This document shows positions 43,841 to 58,099 of a stretch of DNA of 64,000 nucleotides, one piece after another (position 1 is the stretch's first letter; the number at the start of each line of letters is the position of its first letter). Source of the stretch: Syngnathus acus (lineage: Eukaryota > Chordata > Actinopteri > Syngnathiformes > Syngnathidae). The stretch is from contig NC_051103.1 of assembly GCF_901709675.1 (NCBI RefSeq), positions 5,193,501 through 5,257,500 on the forward strand, written 5' to 3'. A program made the translations under genes and the position numbers. Under the pieces are notes generated by a model that was given only the letters and a program-made list of their open reading frames with translations, was not told the DNA's origin and made no database searches.

Positions 43841-46800
43841 ACAAGCCACACACTGCAGATTTGAAAACTTCATTTGGTCCCAAAATATTTTCTTGTTAAC
43901 ATAAAAGCAACTGGAACATGCTGTCCCAGCCCGCATGGACTGACGCAGACTTGACGAGACCGACGGCCGAGCCTCCTCGGTAAATCACGTGGCGAAAAGA
44001 AGGCCGAGGCCTTTATTGCGGGGTCGCCTGTATATTGACTGCACATCATCGGAGGTCTCCTTTTGCTGGCTGCATTGTAAATCTCCTTTGCAAAAGATAA
44101 AGGGCACCTGCCTTCAATTCGACCTGAAACACACGACACATTCTTGAAGTCCAAAACGGCAGCAAGAGTAAAAAGAGCGGAGAAATGAAGCTCAAACTTG
44201 CTGCTTGGCGGGACATTGAGTTTCATCTGGATAATTGTCCAAAAACATCCATTCGTCCATCCATTTTCAGAGCCGCTTATCCTTGTCAATGGAATTCAAA
44301 AATGGGATTTTTATTGGTATTAATGTCAATCAGTTGCTTTATCCTTGCGATCATGGACACTAAAGACATTTCCTCATTTGAATTCTGGAATGAAGACGGA
44401 CATTTTCTCACATCTCAGTTTTACTTCAATTTTACTCCACCACATTAAGGACAATGTCTTGTTTTCCCACTTTTATTTCCTGTAATGGCCATTTTTTTTT
44501 TTTTTTGGAGCGGAGTGACCTGGCAAGAAGGCCCGCTTGTCTTTACACATGAAATAAGCGATTGTTCGCGGCGGCTTAAGGGGAAGAGCTCCTGTGGTGT
44601 GTTGTGACACACGGCTACGGGCGTCCTTTTATACCTGGAGAGCCCCTTTGCCTCATTAGTTAACACACTTTCTTAGTTTTGAACAATACCTTAGCTTGGC
44701 GTCTTCCATCTTAACCCCCACTTTTCCTTCTCCGTGGATGCTTGCGGCAGAGTTGCAGAGAAGCCCCCCTCTGGTCCTAACAGCTTTAATACTTGTAATT
44801 ATCTCTTGCTGGGGGAGGCTGGAAATTGGATTAGGGTGGTGAGTCTCAGCTGAATGAATTACCTCCATCTCCCCACTTGGTGGGCCACACACTGATAAAG
44901 TGCAGAGAGAGAGAGAGGGGGGGGGGGAAAGAGGGGGCGAGAGAGAGAGAGAGAGAGACGGGATTTGGATTCAGCCTTAGCATTCATGGCTTCCTTGTGG
45001 AAAAATGAAATTTTCCAAGAGAAGGGAGCGGCGTGCCGTGCCGGCGGTATCTGCCCACCGCATGTTTCATCTGCCCCCGCTCTCCCGGAAACGCAATTAC
45101 CGCCGGCGTTATCGCCGCCTAAATGGTGACAAGTTTGGCAGTGGGGCAGGCGAAGCGTCGCAGCCGCCACGTTTTAGTGGCGTTACACCTTCACTTTTCT
45201 TTCCAAAAGTTACAATCCCACTTTTGGTTGCACGCCAACACTGATGCTAACATAGAGAGATGTGCAATGCGAATTAACAAAGGAAAACTATGAATACAAC
45301 GTTTTGAGTGCCAAATCTTATAATTAACTAAGCTAACAAGCTAATTGCTTATGCGCGCTACACCAAACCACCGTGCGCCGCAGAAAACGATCCCTCAAAT
45401 TATTTGAAAACAAATAAATATTTGTTTCCATCTACTTCTGCAATATTATGAGATGAGGTCTTTATTTTAGCAAACAGTGGTACCTTAAAGAATTTTGCTT
45501 TGGCTTGCAAGTACAAATTTGAGATATGAGCGACGTATGGAATTAACTCGCTACACAACAAGCAGCAGATCTAATTTTTTTGTAAGAAAAAGAGTCTTTA
45601 ATTAGTTCCTTGCCTTTACTGTGAAACTAAACACAAAAACAAGAATCAGGAACAAGAGTTGTGTTGCTTTGACTGACTGACTTATTCTGTTTAGCTTAAT
45701 GCTAACAACCGCCTCTGATGGGCTAGCAAACAGCATCAGTGTTAAATGTGTCCCACTGCTCCCCTGCCAACAACGCTAAAAAGTCTCAGTGCTGTTGCTT
45801 TTAACGGCCGCGCGCCGAGTCTGCATACATTTGCGGGCTAACTGGTTTGAAATTAGGATTTTATTAGAAATCATCAAACACGGGCCTTTAAATGAAGCCA
45901 AAACGACCTCAACTAAGCTGAACTAAAGAGACGTTTGTCTCGGCGGGGCCGTTAAAGACTTCCACTTCATTTGGAGCGGCGCCAATGTTGTTGTTTTCTC
46001 CGCATTTCTTTATTTATTTAAAGGCGCGCCGTTCATTTGGAAGCGAAGTTCCCGCTGTGCCGTCGCGAGCGGGCGTATCAAAAAACAGACGACAAAGTAG
46101 GCCCGGGCTCTGGCTCAGACACCCCCTCGTCTTTTTCCACTTCCCATTCCTTTAACCCCCCACCGAGGACAATCGTTGAAGGTAGATAAAAAGAACAACA
46201 AAAGATAATTAAATCTAAAAAAAGGGGAGGGAAACAGTCGGGGTTGGATTTGGGCACAGTGAGGGTTTGGGCTCATTTACGCCGGGCCCTCCAAACATTT
46301 ACACTCTGCATTTGGACTGTCTTATCACTCTCATTTGCATTTGTCCGATTGCAAAAGCGGCCTATTTTCAAATTTTTTTTTTTTCTTGACATTTACGACG
46401 GGATTATCATTTTATCGCCCGGACGCGTCCTGTTGACAAAATCTGAAATTATAATACTGTAATGCCTCACGTAGACGCTGCGGCTATTTAGACTCGCCGG
46501 GATTTAATATTCATTGCTTTTGCAGCTTGGTTGGTTTTAGGGCGCTATCACCCTTATCCACCCTCCTCCCGACCCCACCCACTCGCCCACCCGCCACCGC
46601 CTTCCACGACTGGGACGCCGGCCTGCTGCCTCCCGCCGACCCCCAACATTCTCTCTCTCTCTCTCCCTTGTGCGCTGTCCCCAATCACTCTCCCTGTCCT
46701 TGTTTTTGATCTTCAAACGCTGGTTGGTATAATGACTACAAATCAGGGATGAAGGTGAGTGATCACAACGTGGCCCACCCATCCCAGCTGGCCTTTTTAC

Positions 46801-47967
46801 TCCGCTCCCATGATGCATCTTGCCCAAGAGTGAGCGAGCGAGCGAGCGAAGTAGGAATTAACTTGAAAATTCGGTAAGCGTGCCTAAATAACAACACGCA
46901 CACGACCGCTGATTTTCAAACACTGTGGGAAACGATCCCAATTTTTCAACTGACTGCTCTTTCACGTTCACCTGTTGCGATTCATACATTAGCATTTACA
47001 AAATATAATGATGGAAAGTTCTTTTGGTTTGGTGGTACGTCTCATGTAAAAGGTGTGCCTCGACGCGGTAGTGATTTGGAGACTATAGTGTTGTTGAAGT
47101 TTTGCTTTAGTGTTTTGAAGAGTTTGCCAAAGTTTAATGGCCACATGAGTTGCAAGAATTAAAAAGTGTCCCGGGCACGCTTGCGCTGGCATCCTTTCAC
47201 ATCATAACTTCCTAATGGGTTGTTTAGATGATTCACGCCAATCAAACATCTGTTCGCCACCGCGCTTTATCAAGAGGCGCACCTGCCGACCTCTGACTGA
47301 CCCCCACGCCAAGGCCGGTATGTTGGAAATAGAAAGTAAAAAAAAAAAGAAATAGAATAAATAAAAAAAGGAAGCCCGGGAAGAGTTGTTACTTTTATGA
47401 GGACTGTTTACCTTGGTGGAGGTCTGCCCTGTCGCCACTTCTTTCTCCTTAATGTGCCCGGCAAGAAAAAATGTTTCGCTAGGGAGCAGGGGGTGAAATT
47501 TTTTCTCATCCAAATGGATGGCAATTTCCCACCATTTAGCACCTGAAGGTAATTAGCTTGAAGAGATTGCGGAGTGAGAAACACGTTCACGGGACATTAA
47601 CTCTCGTACATTCTCCAGTTGCAGCGAATTAATAGGAAAGATTAAAGTTTAAAGAGAGCAAACGCCATTAGCGCAGGCGCGCACACACAAGCGCGGGCCC
47701 ACAAACACACGGCGCCTCTCTGCGGCACCATCCTCAGCCTTTTTTACGACAAGTCTGGTTCTTTGCGCGGCATCGGCCCGGCGTTACGACAGCAGGTAAT
47801 AAGTGGCGCAAATGAGAGTGCGGTGCAGCTCGGCAACGTGCCGCCATGAAAGGCTCCGATAGCCCGCGGTGGAATTTTTTACTTTGTCCGCCGACGCACT
47901 ATAAAGAAAAGCTTGCATCGGATTTTTATTTTGTGCATGCAAAATTCAATTTGCGTTGAAATGCGTT

Positions 47968-47984
47968 CCAGCGCCCCCTATAGG
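47968..47984 (-). promoter_or_regulatory. CTCF-like motif
   Basis: The minus strand reads CCTATAGGGGGCGCTGG, one of the best CTCF-like cores in the window. Confidence 0.45.
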
Positions 47985-50850
47985 AGACTCGAGGTATAAA
48001 AAAATGTGGACCGATTTCTGATGGTATACATAAAATAATTTGGTTATTTGAGCAGACTGGATTTTTTGGGTGGTACGCAATTTCAGTTTTTCAAAATCGT
48101 TGCAAGATTTAATGTTATTTGAAAATATTTGATTACGTGGAAAATTTACTGCGAGCGGTTTGCTTTTTTTAAAAAAAATGTTTTACAATGCTGCACTTTC
48201 CTAAACAGAAAATATTGAAGATGTTATAGGGGCTGCATTTTTATATTCAGTTGGAAAATGTTATTTATCGGATATTATGCGGCTGTCATTTTTCCCCCTA
48301 AAATTTTAATTTCTAACAGTTTTTGTGTAACAGTTTAAAAAAAAAAAAAAAAAAAAAAAGAAGCTTTTATTTATATATTTTTTTTTCCATCAGAGAAGCC
48401 ACTACCGCCTCGTGTAAATTCAGAATGAGGAAAAAGTTGAGTCCTGCTTTAACGGCCAACGTTACAGTGCTCATCATTCAATGCAGTGTGCTAAGCGCAA
48501 CCTTCCCTTTCTTTTTATGAGATCTGAAGCAAATTTTGCTGGGGGATCCTATAGGCCATTAAGCATGGAGTAATTTTATCCTTGTTTCCTTAATGACGCC
48601 ATAATGGCGAGTGAATTTCTTAACTAAAGACCAGAGAACATTGTGAAGGTCAGCTTCATCTGTAGACTCCCTCATGCGCTTCTCCCAGAGATTGGAAAAG
48701 TCGGGCGTTTTTTGAGGAGTCATTAATAACGCTAAAGCTGAAGGCCTATTTGCGTCCTCGCTTTCTACCTTTTAATGCCACTCTCTCGCTTTTTCTCTCG
48801 CCTCTCATGCAGAGAGAATGAAGAAAGAGGGGGGAAATGGCAGCTCGCTGACATATAGATCCTAGACGCGGCGCCGTCGTGATTTAGACGCCATGCCTTT
48901 GTTATCACTTTAATCATTTTGCCTTATTGCTTTTATTTCGCCCGTGGACGAAACACTTGATGGGACAAAATGCCAACTGGAACTTTTTCTTTTTCTTCTC
49001 AAACTCTAATGAGAATTACAATCTCGCTGAGCCTTGAAATGCCGGCTGCTTTGTCCTGATCGCCTTAGATATTGTTGCAAGTCAGTCATTTGTCACGGCG
49101 AGGCATGCTGGGATGGCGGCCCGCTAATCAACACCGCAGTCTGTGGGCAACTCCTTTAAGTTTTTTTTTTTCTGCTGCCATAGCAACCCGAGAAATGCTG
49201 CTGGCTGAGGGGCATATATTTTTGGGAAGGAATTCTCAAAAAGGCCAGAGACACCCTGCCCCCCCTTCCCCTAACTCTAATTGGAATGAAGTGAGATTCA
49301 AATAAAAAAAAAAAAAAGAAAATTTAATTGCTGTGACAAGATGATCGATTACCTGTAAGTCCACCTGACACAGAAATGAGAGTTTTTTAATGACGGCCTG
49401 CTTCTTCCTGGACGTGAAATTCAAACGCTGGCACAGAGTCTACCTTTCAGACGTCAGCGCCGCGCGAGCACTTTGTCTTTGTCACCGCCGCGGAGGACAT
49501 TGTTATTAGCCGTGTGCCTTTCTATTAAGCAATTCTTTTCCACTACAAAGAACATCTCTCTCCGTATCATATTTTCATACATGAAAGGTTAGCGATTTTT
49601 TCTCCCCGACTAATCGGCAACGAGATGACGACGAGACGTTCCTTCCTATTTATTTGATATATTTTTACATTAAATTAATCGTCTGTGAAGGAGCGCTAAT
49701 TTACACTTCATAAAATTCACATATTTCTCTTTTGTTTCAAAGTGGAAGTGGTGCAGGTAGTGTATCCCCCCCCTCTCCCTGGTGGTCCTGTATTGATCTG
49801 GTTATCATGCTCAGATCATCATTACATGGACACAAGAGACAAGTGGTGTCATTGACTGACTGATGGGAGTGCAAACATCCCAAAGTGGTGTCTCCAGAAT
49901 TGCCGATCACGTGAAGGTTTGGGTCCGATAAAACTGCTCGAATGGCGGAGTCAATCATTTTTTCTAATCAGCTCTAATCATTTTACAAAAACATTGTTAT
50001 AAGAATGAAGTCGCAGACACCACCATTCAAGGAAAAAAAAGTCTGACTTTAAATAAGTCCTCCGGGCCAGTAGTTGGCGCTATACCACTAGTTTGACGCA
50101 TTGGCGAATCATCATCTGTTCACAATTTTCTGTCTTGGAGTTGAAATTTTATATATCAAAAGTACGAGAAGTGTCGGTAGCACATGCGGATGTTATGACT
50201 TCACGTCGACTTTATATGTGAAATGTGTGCGTGTTAAATATTCATACCACAGCGTTGCACATATTGCTCACGGTGCAGGTATGCTGCTAGTGGAGCAGGA
50301 GCCATAAAAGTCACCCTCCCTTGACTGGCTTCCATGCAAAAAAAAAAAAAAAAAAGGGCCGATATTTCCTTTGCTTGATCACTCTGCCCTCATCATAATC
50401 ACTTTTCGGGTTGATTGATGGCGCCGAGGGTCACAGTGCAGTGGAGGTGCAATGCTCTCCAGATGTTCGCCGCCTCCTAAGAGCTTTCTGCTCACCTGCC
50501 CCGCGACGCGCTTTTGTCTTATTACGAGTGCGGGAAATGGGCGACGCGACAGGCGCCGCTGCCCTCATTTGTTCTGGCGTTTGCCCGGTACACAAACGGC
50601 CAGTCGCTCGCCGTCTCGAAAGCGGGCACCGGGCCGTGGCGATCAAGCGCCATCGCCTTCCGAAGCGTTTGCATGTTTGTCAGGCACTGTTTCGTAAATC
50701 TTGCGCCCGCTTACACACTCGTGTACTTTCAAAGATAAATTGTCTCACGTACACTTTATTCTACTACAGCAAAAAAATGCTTGAATGCAAATACGTTGAG
50801 CTTAAGTGAAATACAACTGAACTGTATTTTGGCAGCTTTTCTTTTGATTA

Positions 50851-50865
50851 CCACTAGAGGGAGCC
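50851..50865 (+). promoter_or_regulatory. CTCF-like motif
   Basis: CCACTAGAGGGAGCC fits the CTCF core in plus orientation. Confidence 0.4.
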
Positions 50866-52949
50866 TGTCTTCTACTAATGGTGCATGAACCACACTAAAC
50901 AAATAACCCCTCTAAATGTTTTTTGTTTTTTTTTGCAGTGGAATACGAGCCACCCATGCGCCATTATTGATGATTTCATTATTTCATGTATGAGATCGCT
51001 CGACGTAAAATAAAGCATTATCATTCACGCCTCCCTCTCTTTTTTGTCACCGGTTGTTGGAAAGGTTAGGCAATTTGTTTTAATGTTAAAAGTGCCAGAC
51101 TCCAAATGCCTTTAAACTCTTTTAACAAGCTGCTGATGTTACAACATCCACACGAGGAACTGAACTTTAACTCATAGCGCTTTGCCCAAACAGTTGGCTG
51201 GTTAGATCCAAGTGTACCTAATAAACTGGCAAGCGCGTCTTCCCACCCACAGACAAAGAAAAAAAAGAGAGGTGAGGGTGGGTGGATGGGGGGTGGGGGG
51301 GGGGGGGGGCGGGGGGGTATAAGGCCGTGCACGCTTGAGTGCATTTAAATCTTTACAAACTCTCCGCCTGACAGTGATGAATGTTACAATATGCTTAATG
51401 CACGCCGCTGTTACGTTTACGTTTCTATCCGGGCAAGGTGCATTAGACTCGGCTTAATAGCGGGACCCTTAAATAAGAAAAATTCAAGGCCTGACTTATA
51501 TTTTTGGCCCAATATGGTATCGATACTTGTCTGTCCCTAATTAAAAGAATAGCTAAAATACACTCTCATGTAGTTTAGACTTTTTTTTTTTATACACTCC
51601 TGCAGCTCCAACTAAGGGCAAGGTAAGTTTGTTCAATGTACAAACGCAACGAGTTATCTGTTCACACACACGTGCTCACTCGGGCAAGGCTTATAGATTG
51701 AGCCAAACGGCTTCCGTGTCAGCGTATCACACTTTGGAGTGCGGCACCTGACTTGACATTGACACAAATATTCTCTGGGCCATATACTATCACCTCTGCA
51801 GGACTGTGTAGTATGCGTTGTGTGTGTGTGTGACAGCGTGTAAGCGGCGAGGTCAACCAATTAGATGCTAAATGCATAATAAAATCAGCTCGGATGAGGG
51901 CGCCACCGGCATCATGTCGAGAAATCCAAGTCAACGACCCCGTTTTATAACCTTGATGCCGATATAAACTGCGGCGAGCTCGTGTAAATACAATTAAAAC
52001 TGTCAATGGACAAATGAAGTGTGTCGGGAGCAAAAAGTTTGGGTGTCAAGAGATTTAAATGTAAGGCAGGGGTACCTAATATTGTGACCGGCGAGTGTAT
52101 CGGTTCGCCAGATGTCGCTTCGCTGACACGCTGCTTCTTTAGTTTTATGAGCCGTGCAAGGTGATGATGCTTCCCCTTCGGACGAGAAGAAAGGCTGTCA
52201 AACGTAAACAGCAAGCAGACAGGATTGACTGCCCCGATAGCGGGGGGTCCGCAACTTACGGCCCGTGAGCCAAACATGGCCTGCAATGAAAGCGGCAAAG
52301 AGCACCTTTTTTTTTTCCTTATGCCGAATATTTCGACATCATGCTCTGATTACTTTTAAAGAATTAAAAAAAAAAAATAAAAATTAGAATTTTCCAACGG
52401 AAGCCATGGCCTGCGTTCGGAGCGTAATGCAAAAAACACAAGTCCTTGAAATGTCCCACTAGGGGAAATAAACATTTTATACTCATTACTGATTTTAATT
52501 GTCCTTATAAGGCGACATATGTTGTGAGGGGTGGGCAGGCACACTAAACCCGAACAGTCGGGAGGGGATTTTACATCTACCATAGATCCAACTCCTCAGA
52601 ACCAATTGTCAATGAAATTAAATTCTTAGAAGCAAGAACTAAGTTGTTAAGAACCAAACCCCTAAAATGAAATTCTTGGAACCAAAGTCTTCAAATTTTT
52701 GGAGCCAAACCACGTTCTTAGAACTGAAACTGCAGCTGAAGACGAAACAACATAAAAAAGGTGTCGGAGCAATGACCGATTTGCGCGCGGCGCAAATTAA
52801 TTGCAATGCAGACGAGTGGCGCTGACAAATATTGCGCTGACGCTCTCTCAGCAGCTTGACCTTTGTCAGAAAAATCACGAGGGGCGAATGAAGCGCGGCA
52901 CGTTTGCATCGATACAAAAACCTAGTTGGCGGCCGTGATGAACGCGAGG

Positions 52950-54170
52950 GCCCCTCCCACCGTCAAAATAATTCCAACCTGTGTTGACTTTCCATGGCGG
53001 TCCATTGAAACATAAAATGTCCTCCGTTGTCCAACTCTGCCAATTCCCCCTCACTCCTCCACCGCTCATTTTTCAGCGGCCTCCCGTTTGACGGGTGTAT
53101 TTTGACAGTAGCCTCGCTCATTAGACTTAATATGCTGTTTCTTTGGCCATCCCTCATCATTTTTGGGCCTCATTGACTATTTTTCCTGATAAGATATTAA
53201 GCATTCAGACCTCATTTACATCCTTATTTTTCAATTTGCTGCCGCACTAGTTTAATTTATTCCATATAATTTCTCCTTCTGAGAGGGACATTAATCATTG
53301 CCTGTTCCTTTTAGTGCCTCTGGGATTTTCCCCTTCCCCTCTAAATCAATAAAATAAAGACTCTTCCTTTGCTGAATATGATAAAAGAGTTTTGCCAAGG
53401 GATATCAGTGTCCTGGCACTATCCCCCCCCCCTTCTTGTTTTATTCATTTTTAAATTCCACGCTTGTTTATGCGTCTCTCTATGCTTGTCACACAGGAAG
53501 GGAGGTCAGTCCGTTTGGGCGCAACCATTCGTTTTATCCTACCCGAGCGAGCGAGCGGCCTTCGTCTCCTCCATCTTCACTCGACGCCCTTTTTTTTTTC
53601 TCGCTCTCCCTCCATTTTTACATTTTATTTTTTAATAGCTGATGTGGGGTTGTCAAGTGTGAAGAAAGGGGAGGTTGTTATAGAAATTTAACTATCCTTT
53701 ACAAATTGATTCACACTCCAGCGGCACACAAGGTCCGGTAGGTAAATTACCAGGAGGGACACAGTCTTAATCCTCGTGGCCTTAAAGTGGACGCTCGCTT
53801 TATTAAGAACATTTCCTGATCTTACTTTTAGTGGCGGCCTTGCTCATTACCACGGGGCGTTAATCTATATTAAATTATGAGCAAGAAAAAAGAAAAGAAA
53901 GGAAAGGTCCTCAAGAAGAGTTCAAGTCCCCAACATGGACTCTTAATGACATCATTCTTCGGCTGTCATTAAGGATATTAAAAATGCATTAAGAGGGAAA
54001 AGTACTGCTGAGTGGCGACAAATCAGCCAGCGTTTGCCCCTCAAGATTTCCAACTGGAAAAGTTTTTTATGGCCTCATACACTTTCTATACAGTTTGGCT
54101 GATTTTGTATGTTTATCACTCAAAGCACAATTAAGGGACTGAGCAAAACGGTGGTCACGCTTGACCTTTT
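52950..54170. promoter_or_regulatory. Candidate conserved non-coding regulatory cluster
   Basis: About 53,060-53,370 and 53,740-54,170 are repeat-poor, of moderate AT content, and dense in TAAT, ATTA, TTTACAT and GATAAGAT-type motifs, without coding potential. This wording resembles vertebrate developmental enhancers in gene deserts. The call rests on composition and motif density only; no alignment was possible. Confidence 0.35.
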
Positions 54171-56549
54171 ATTTTCCGCCGTTCGTCCCAAACCGTGACG
54201 ACTTGTTTTCCAACGGTCTGAGCTTACAAGAGTAAAGATTGTTCACATTCCGTCTCCGCTTTACCGTGTTTTATAAGCTAATAGCGGCCCATAATGTGTT
54301 TGTACTTGACATCCTGCGCGCACTTAACATTTGCACTCCATTTTGTCGGTCAGGGCCCAGTGGGTATGTACAACAATTTCATTTGCGCTATAGGCGTTTT
54401 TTTATTTTTCTATTTTTGAACAGGCTTGACTGAATACGCATCTTGTTGCATGTATAGAAACAGGTCAGTATGTAAGCTCGTGTACGATGAAGCTTCTTAG
54501 CGCATGACACGCCATTTTGTTGCCGGCGATGGCCGCCCGGCTCAATGGGGCACACGCGGCCAGACTGGCTGGGCCGAGCGCTCGTAAAACTGATGAGATC
54601 TTAGCGGGGCGATGGGATTCTAATGTGAATTAGAGTTAAAGAGTGTTCCCCGCCAGGCTCATGCTCGGGACAATCTCGCTCACTAGCGGGCATCCGTTGC
54701 TAATATGACATTCCCTGCCACGGTAGCTAATAATAATCACAGAGGGAGGGGTCCTTTATGGCTGCGAGGGAAAGGCGGCAATTCTGCCTTTTGTTTAACG
54801 CTCATCTCTTGGGAACGCCACACGATGATGACACTTTCCTAATTCTCTTTGTGCTTTGTTTACAAAGGAAGTGTGAAGAGAGCTTGGGCGCTTGGCAAGA
54901 AGTAGGCCGCGAACATAGCTCGGTCGCAAACTCCGTAAAATATATCGTTTTTCTAGCTCACGTGCTAGCTTCACTGCGAATATCGGTAATTAGAATCCTG
55001 CAAACTGCTATTGAACCAGAGTGGCGTCCACGTTAGCCTGCCGGCTTTACTTAATTATGACTTTCTGGGTATTGATGTCTTGTATTGATGTCAATTTAAT
55101 AAGTGTAAATTCATTATGTCTTAAGATGAAATCATATGAAGTACTATGGGGTGACTTGTTAATTATGCGAAATTTGAATTGACAATGAGGACTAACATTG
55201 TGAACTGACACTTCTCCAAGAGTTGGAGCCACTAAATCAGCTCCCACAGGACAACTGCTCCAGCGGCTCCAAACCCCTTTGCTCGACCTCGCTTCCCCCC
55301 CCCTATGCCTGCCCACCGTCGGCTTAAATACAGGATTGGGCATTTAAATGATTTCACTTGTGACAGGCCTGCTGTGACAGAATAACACATTCTGCTGAAC
55401 AAATAGGCCGTGGAGGCTGCCGGGGTCCCTGGAGTCATCATCCCCCCCCCCCCCGCCCTCTTCACAAGGCCCTGGAGCTTCGTTTTTGTAAGACGTGCTT
55501 GTTTCAGTATGGCGACACTTCTGGAAACATATTGGCCTTGTTACACTAAATGAAATGCTAATTCTCAAAGGCTATCTGGATGTCTTTCGCAGATAAAACG
55601 TCGTCTAAAGTAAAAATTGCAAGTGCAAAAAAAAAAAAAAAGTTAGGATGCGGTCTTTCTGAATTTACTTTTCTTTGTGCGCGAACCGGACAAAAGCCAG
55701 CGCTCATAGGCGGTCCGTCAAAGCTGTTCTCTAATCAACCAAGCGTGGTCCTCCCCCTTAAAGAATAGCAAGACATTATTCAACTTCCTCCTTCTGATCT
55801 TGAGGCCACAACAAGCCGCGCAGCCATGGCTGACTGGTTAAAGCAGAAAGAAAGAGTGGACAAAATAAAGGAGGGACACAATGTGCTCTTGTCGCGGGCC
55901 CGCCGATCCCGAGGCCGGACGCTTCGACCGCGGTGGCCTGACCCAATCAGACGCTCAAAAGCCTTGAACCCAAAAATGCCCTTCCAAAGTCAGGCGGTAA
56001 AAAAAAAAAAGCCGAACACGGGGGCTCAAAGTGAAGAATGCAGCAAAGGGGGAATTTTTGGAACATGTTTTACACCCAAGAGGTCGTTTAAAACAAAGTT
56101 TGCATGGTGTCTATCGATATATATATATATAAGAAAAATACCAGAATAAGAAGAAACAATCAAATAATATTATTAAAAAAAATAGGTAAGAAGGCCTATT
56201 TTGTCAAATAGAATATTTGGCATTCTTTTTTAAAAAAATAAAAAGTGAATTTTAGATAATACATAATACAAAAAATACTTTTAGTTCTAAAAGCATATAT
56301 TTGCACTAAACAATTTGAGCTACAAAATCCAATACAATTTATAGTTCAATCAATTAAAACTATTCCTCAAACTGCCCCGGAAAAAAAGGCCAAGATAGTG
56401 TTGTACTAAAAAGTAATTTACTTTTGATACCAAAAAAAAAAAAAAAAAAAATCATAAAAGTAACTAAATGAAGTTGTAAATGTAAAAAATTGTGAGCATG
56501 GGGCTGGACGTTAAACGTCTCCGTGGCTGAGGTATTGCCCCCCTGTTAC

Positions 56550-56700
56550 CACTTAGCCCTATTTGGCCACTCTGGCTCCCACTCATAATCGAGTGCCTCC
56601 TGCTGTGATTATAAATGGGCCCTCAATCAATAGCGATGGAGAGAAATGAAAAGAGAGCGACGTGGCGAGCGCCGCGGGCCTCGCTCAGGGGGCAAACATG
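56550..56700. promoter_or_regulatory. Candidate conserved non-coding element
   Basis: A short repeat-free island between poly-A-rich DNA, including GATTATAAATGGGCCCTC and TCAATCAATAGCGATGG, resembling HOX/PBX/MEIS-type regulatory wording. The call rests on appearance only. Confidence 0.25.
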
Positions 56701-58099
56701 ATAGCGTTAGGGGAGAAGAAGAAAGAAAAAATAGAAAAAGGAAAAAAAAATAGGAGCAGCTTGAAAGCGCCTTTCACTCTGACAACGTTGTAATTATCCC
56801 TCGGGGGAGCGAGGGTCTTGTTATTAGAAAACAAACTCTCCCTGTTGGCCACTTGCGCTGAACACTGACAACACAGAGCGTGATGAAGAAACGCTCCAAA
56901 GACGCCGAAATAAATGAATAAAACGGATTTTTGCTTGGGATGGACCGCAGATCATGCATCACAGATGCAGACAGAGCACGCCACAATTCTCACAGGCATA
57001 TATTCTTTATCCTCTGCGAAAAACAACGAATATTATTGCAGAATTTAAGTGCTAAAATACAAAAAGTGGATTTTTGTTGATCACGTGACCTCGCCCAGGT
57101 CCACTTGCTGCGATCCCGTCGGTAATGGGTTTATAAAAACGACATGAGCCAACCAGGCAGAAAGCAGTGGTGGTCAGTAAAATAGGTACAAGAGTGTGTC
57201 ACATATCAGGAAATAATTGATGACCCCCCCGCAACCTCCTTCCTTCCTTCCCTCCCTTTCCGTTTCAATCTATGGCTCAGCAGATGAAACTAACGCTGCC
57301 GGCTTGCTTTGCTCCTTCGGGTCAAACAAAGCGCCTTTTCCCCCCGCACGCACACGGGCGGATGTGGGGCAAGTGTGTGGGCAGCCATGCTGAAAATGTC
57401 CCCGTGTCCTCCACAAAACGATACGAGCGAGTTTGTCGTACGCCGACGCGTGATTTGTCATTGACAAACTTGTAATTGTAATAAGAGGGGCTGCCATATT
57501 CATTGACCGGCTGATTCGGAGGAGGAAAGCCAGGAAGCAAAAAGGGACGTGAAATTGAATCCATTTTTTTGTGGATCAACAAAATTAGAATTTTTTTTAA
57601 ACATTTATTTGTAACCTAGTATTTAAACAAAGGCGTGTAGACTTTTGATATCTGCCCGGATCCTGGTCCGAGCTCTGGGGAGGGGGGGGGGGGGGGGTTG
57701 TATGACATTACCAAGACAAAGGGACCATATGGGGAACAGAAGGATGTCCCGCTCGCTCCTTTTGGGACGCAGCTTATTATTCCCGTCGGGCGGTTACTTT
57801 GAGGTTGTCCCTTTTTTTTTTTTTAGCATAACAAGAGACGCGCGAGGGGCGAGTCATTTATGCGCACGACGTAAGGAGGAGGAGATTTATGGCCTTTGAA
57901 CAAAAGTCAACACGCCGACGAAGGCTCACGGCGAGATAATGGTGCCACGTCGTGTTCATCAAATCAACATTATGTCAGCGGGCCTCCCGGGGCCGCCGTG
58001 TCACGCCACCATTATTCTTCCTGGACGCAACAATGGAGAGAGACGCCGTGCAAACCTCCGCTGCCTAAATGTGCTGTCTTGGCCTTTTCATTGAAAAAG

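Larger units (their letters stand above)
43000..43860. other. Intergenic DNA with CTCF-like motifs and a small palindrome
   Basis: No ORF with family similarity. It holds CTCF-like cores at 43,429-43,443 (CCGCTAGAGGGCAGC) and 43,828-43,840 (CCTAGGGGGCGCC), both plus orientation, and a perfect palindrome ACACTGTAGC-T-GCTACAGTGT at 43,655-43,675. The segment 43,650-43,860 may be an old interspersed repeat. Confidence 0.5.
43870..52940. other. Gene desert, part 1: no gene recognised
   Basis: Nine kilobases without a protein family match. Visible contents: a fragment of the common fish repeat CCATCCATTTTC...CCGCTTATCC near 44,255; GA-rich microsatellite DNA at 44,905-44,960; long poly-A runs (48,340, 50,340); a G-run at 51,285-51,318; a minus-strand CTCF-like motif at 47,968-47,984 and a plus one at 50,851-50,865; an X-box-like GCTGCCATAGCAAC at 49,174. 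Segments near 48,540-48,760 and 49,440-49,560 have balanced, TAAT-rich, repeat-free wording as in regulatory elements. The 132-codon frame at 50,411-50,809 has no recognisable domain. Confidence 0.55.

Noticed and set aside
50411-50809. 132-codon plus-strand frame in the gene desert
   Set aside because: Arg-rich reading of CpG-containing DNA with several overlapping frames of similar length; no domain or splice context.
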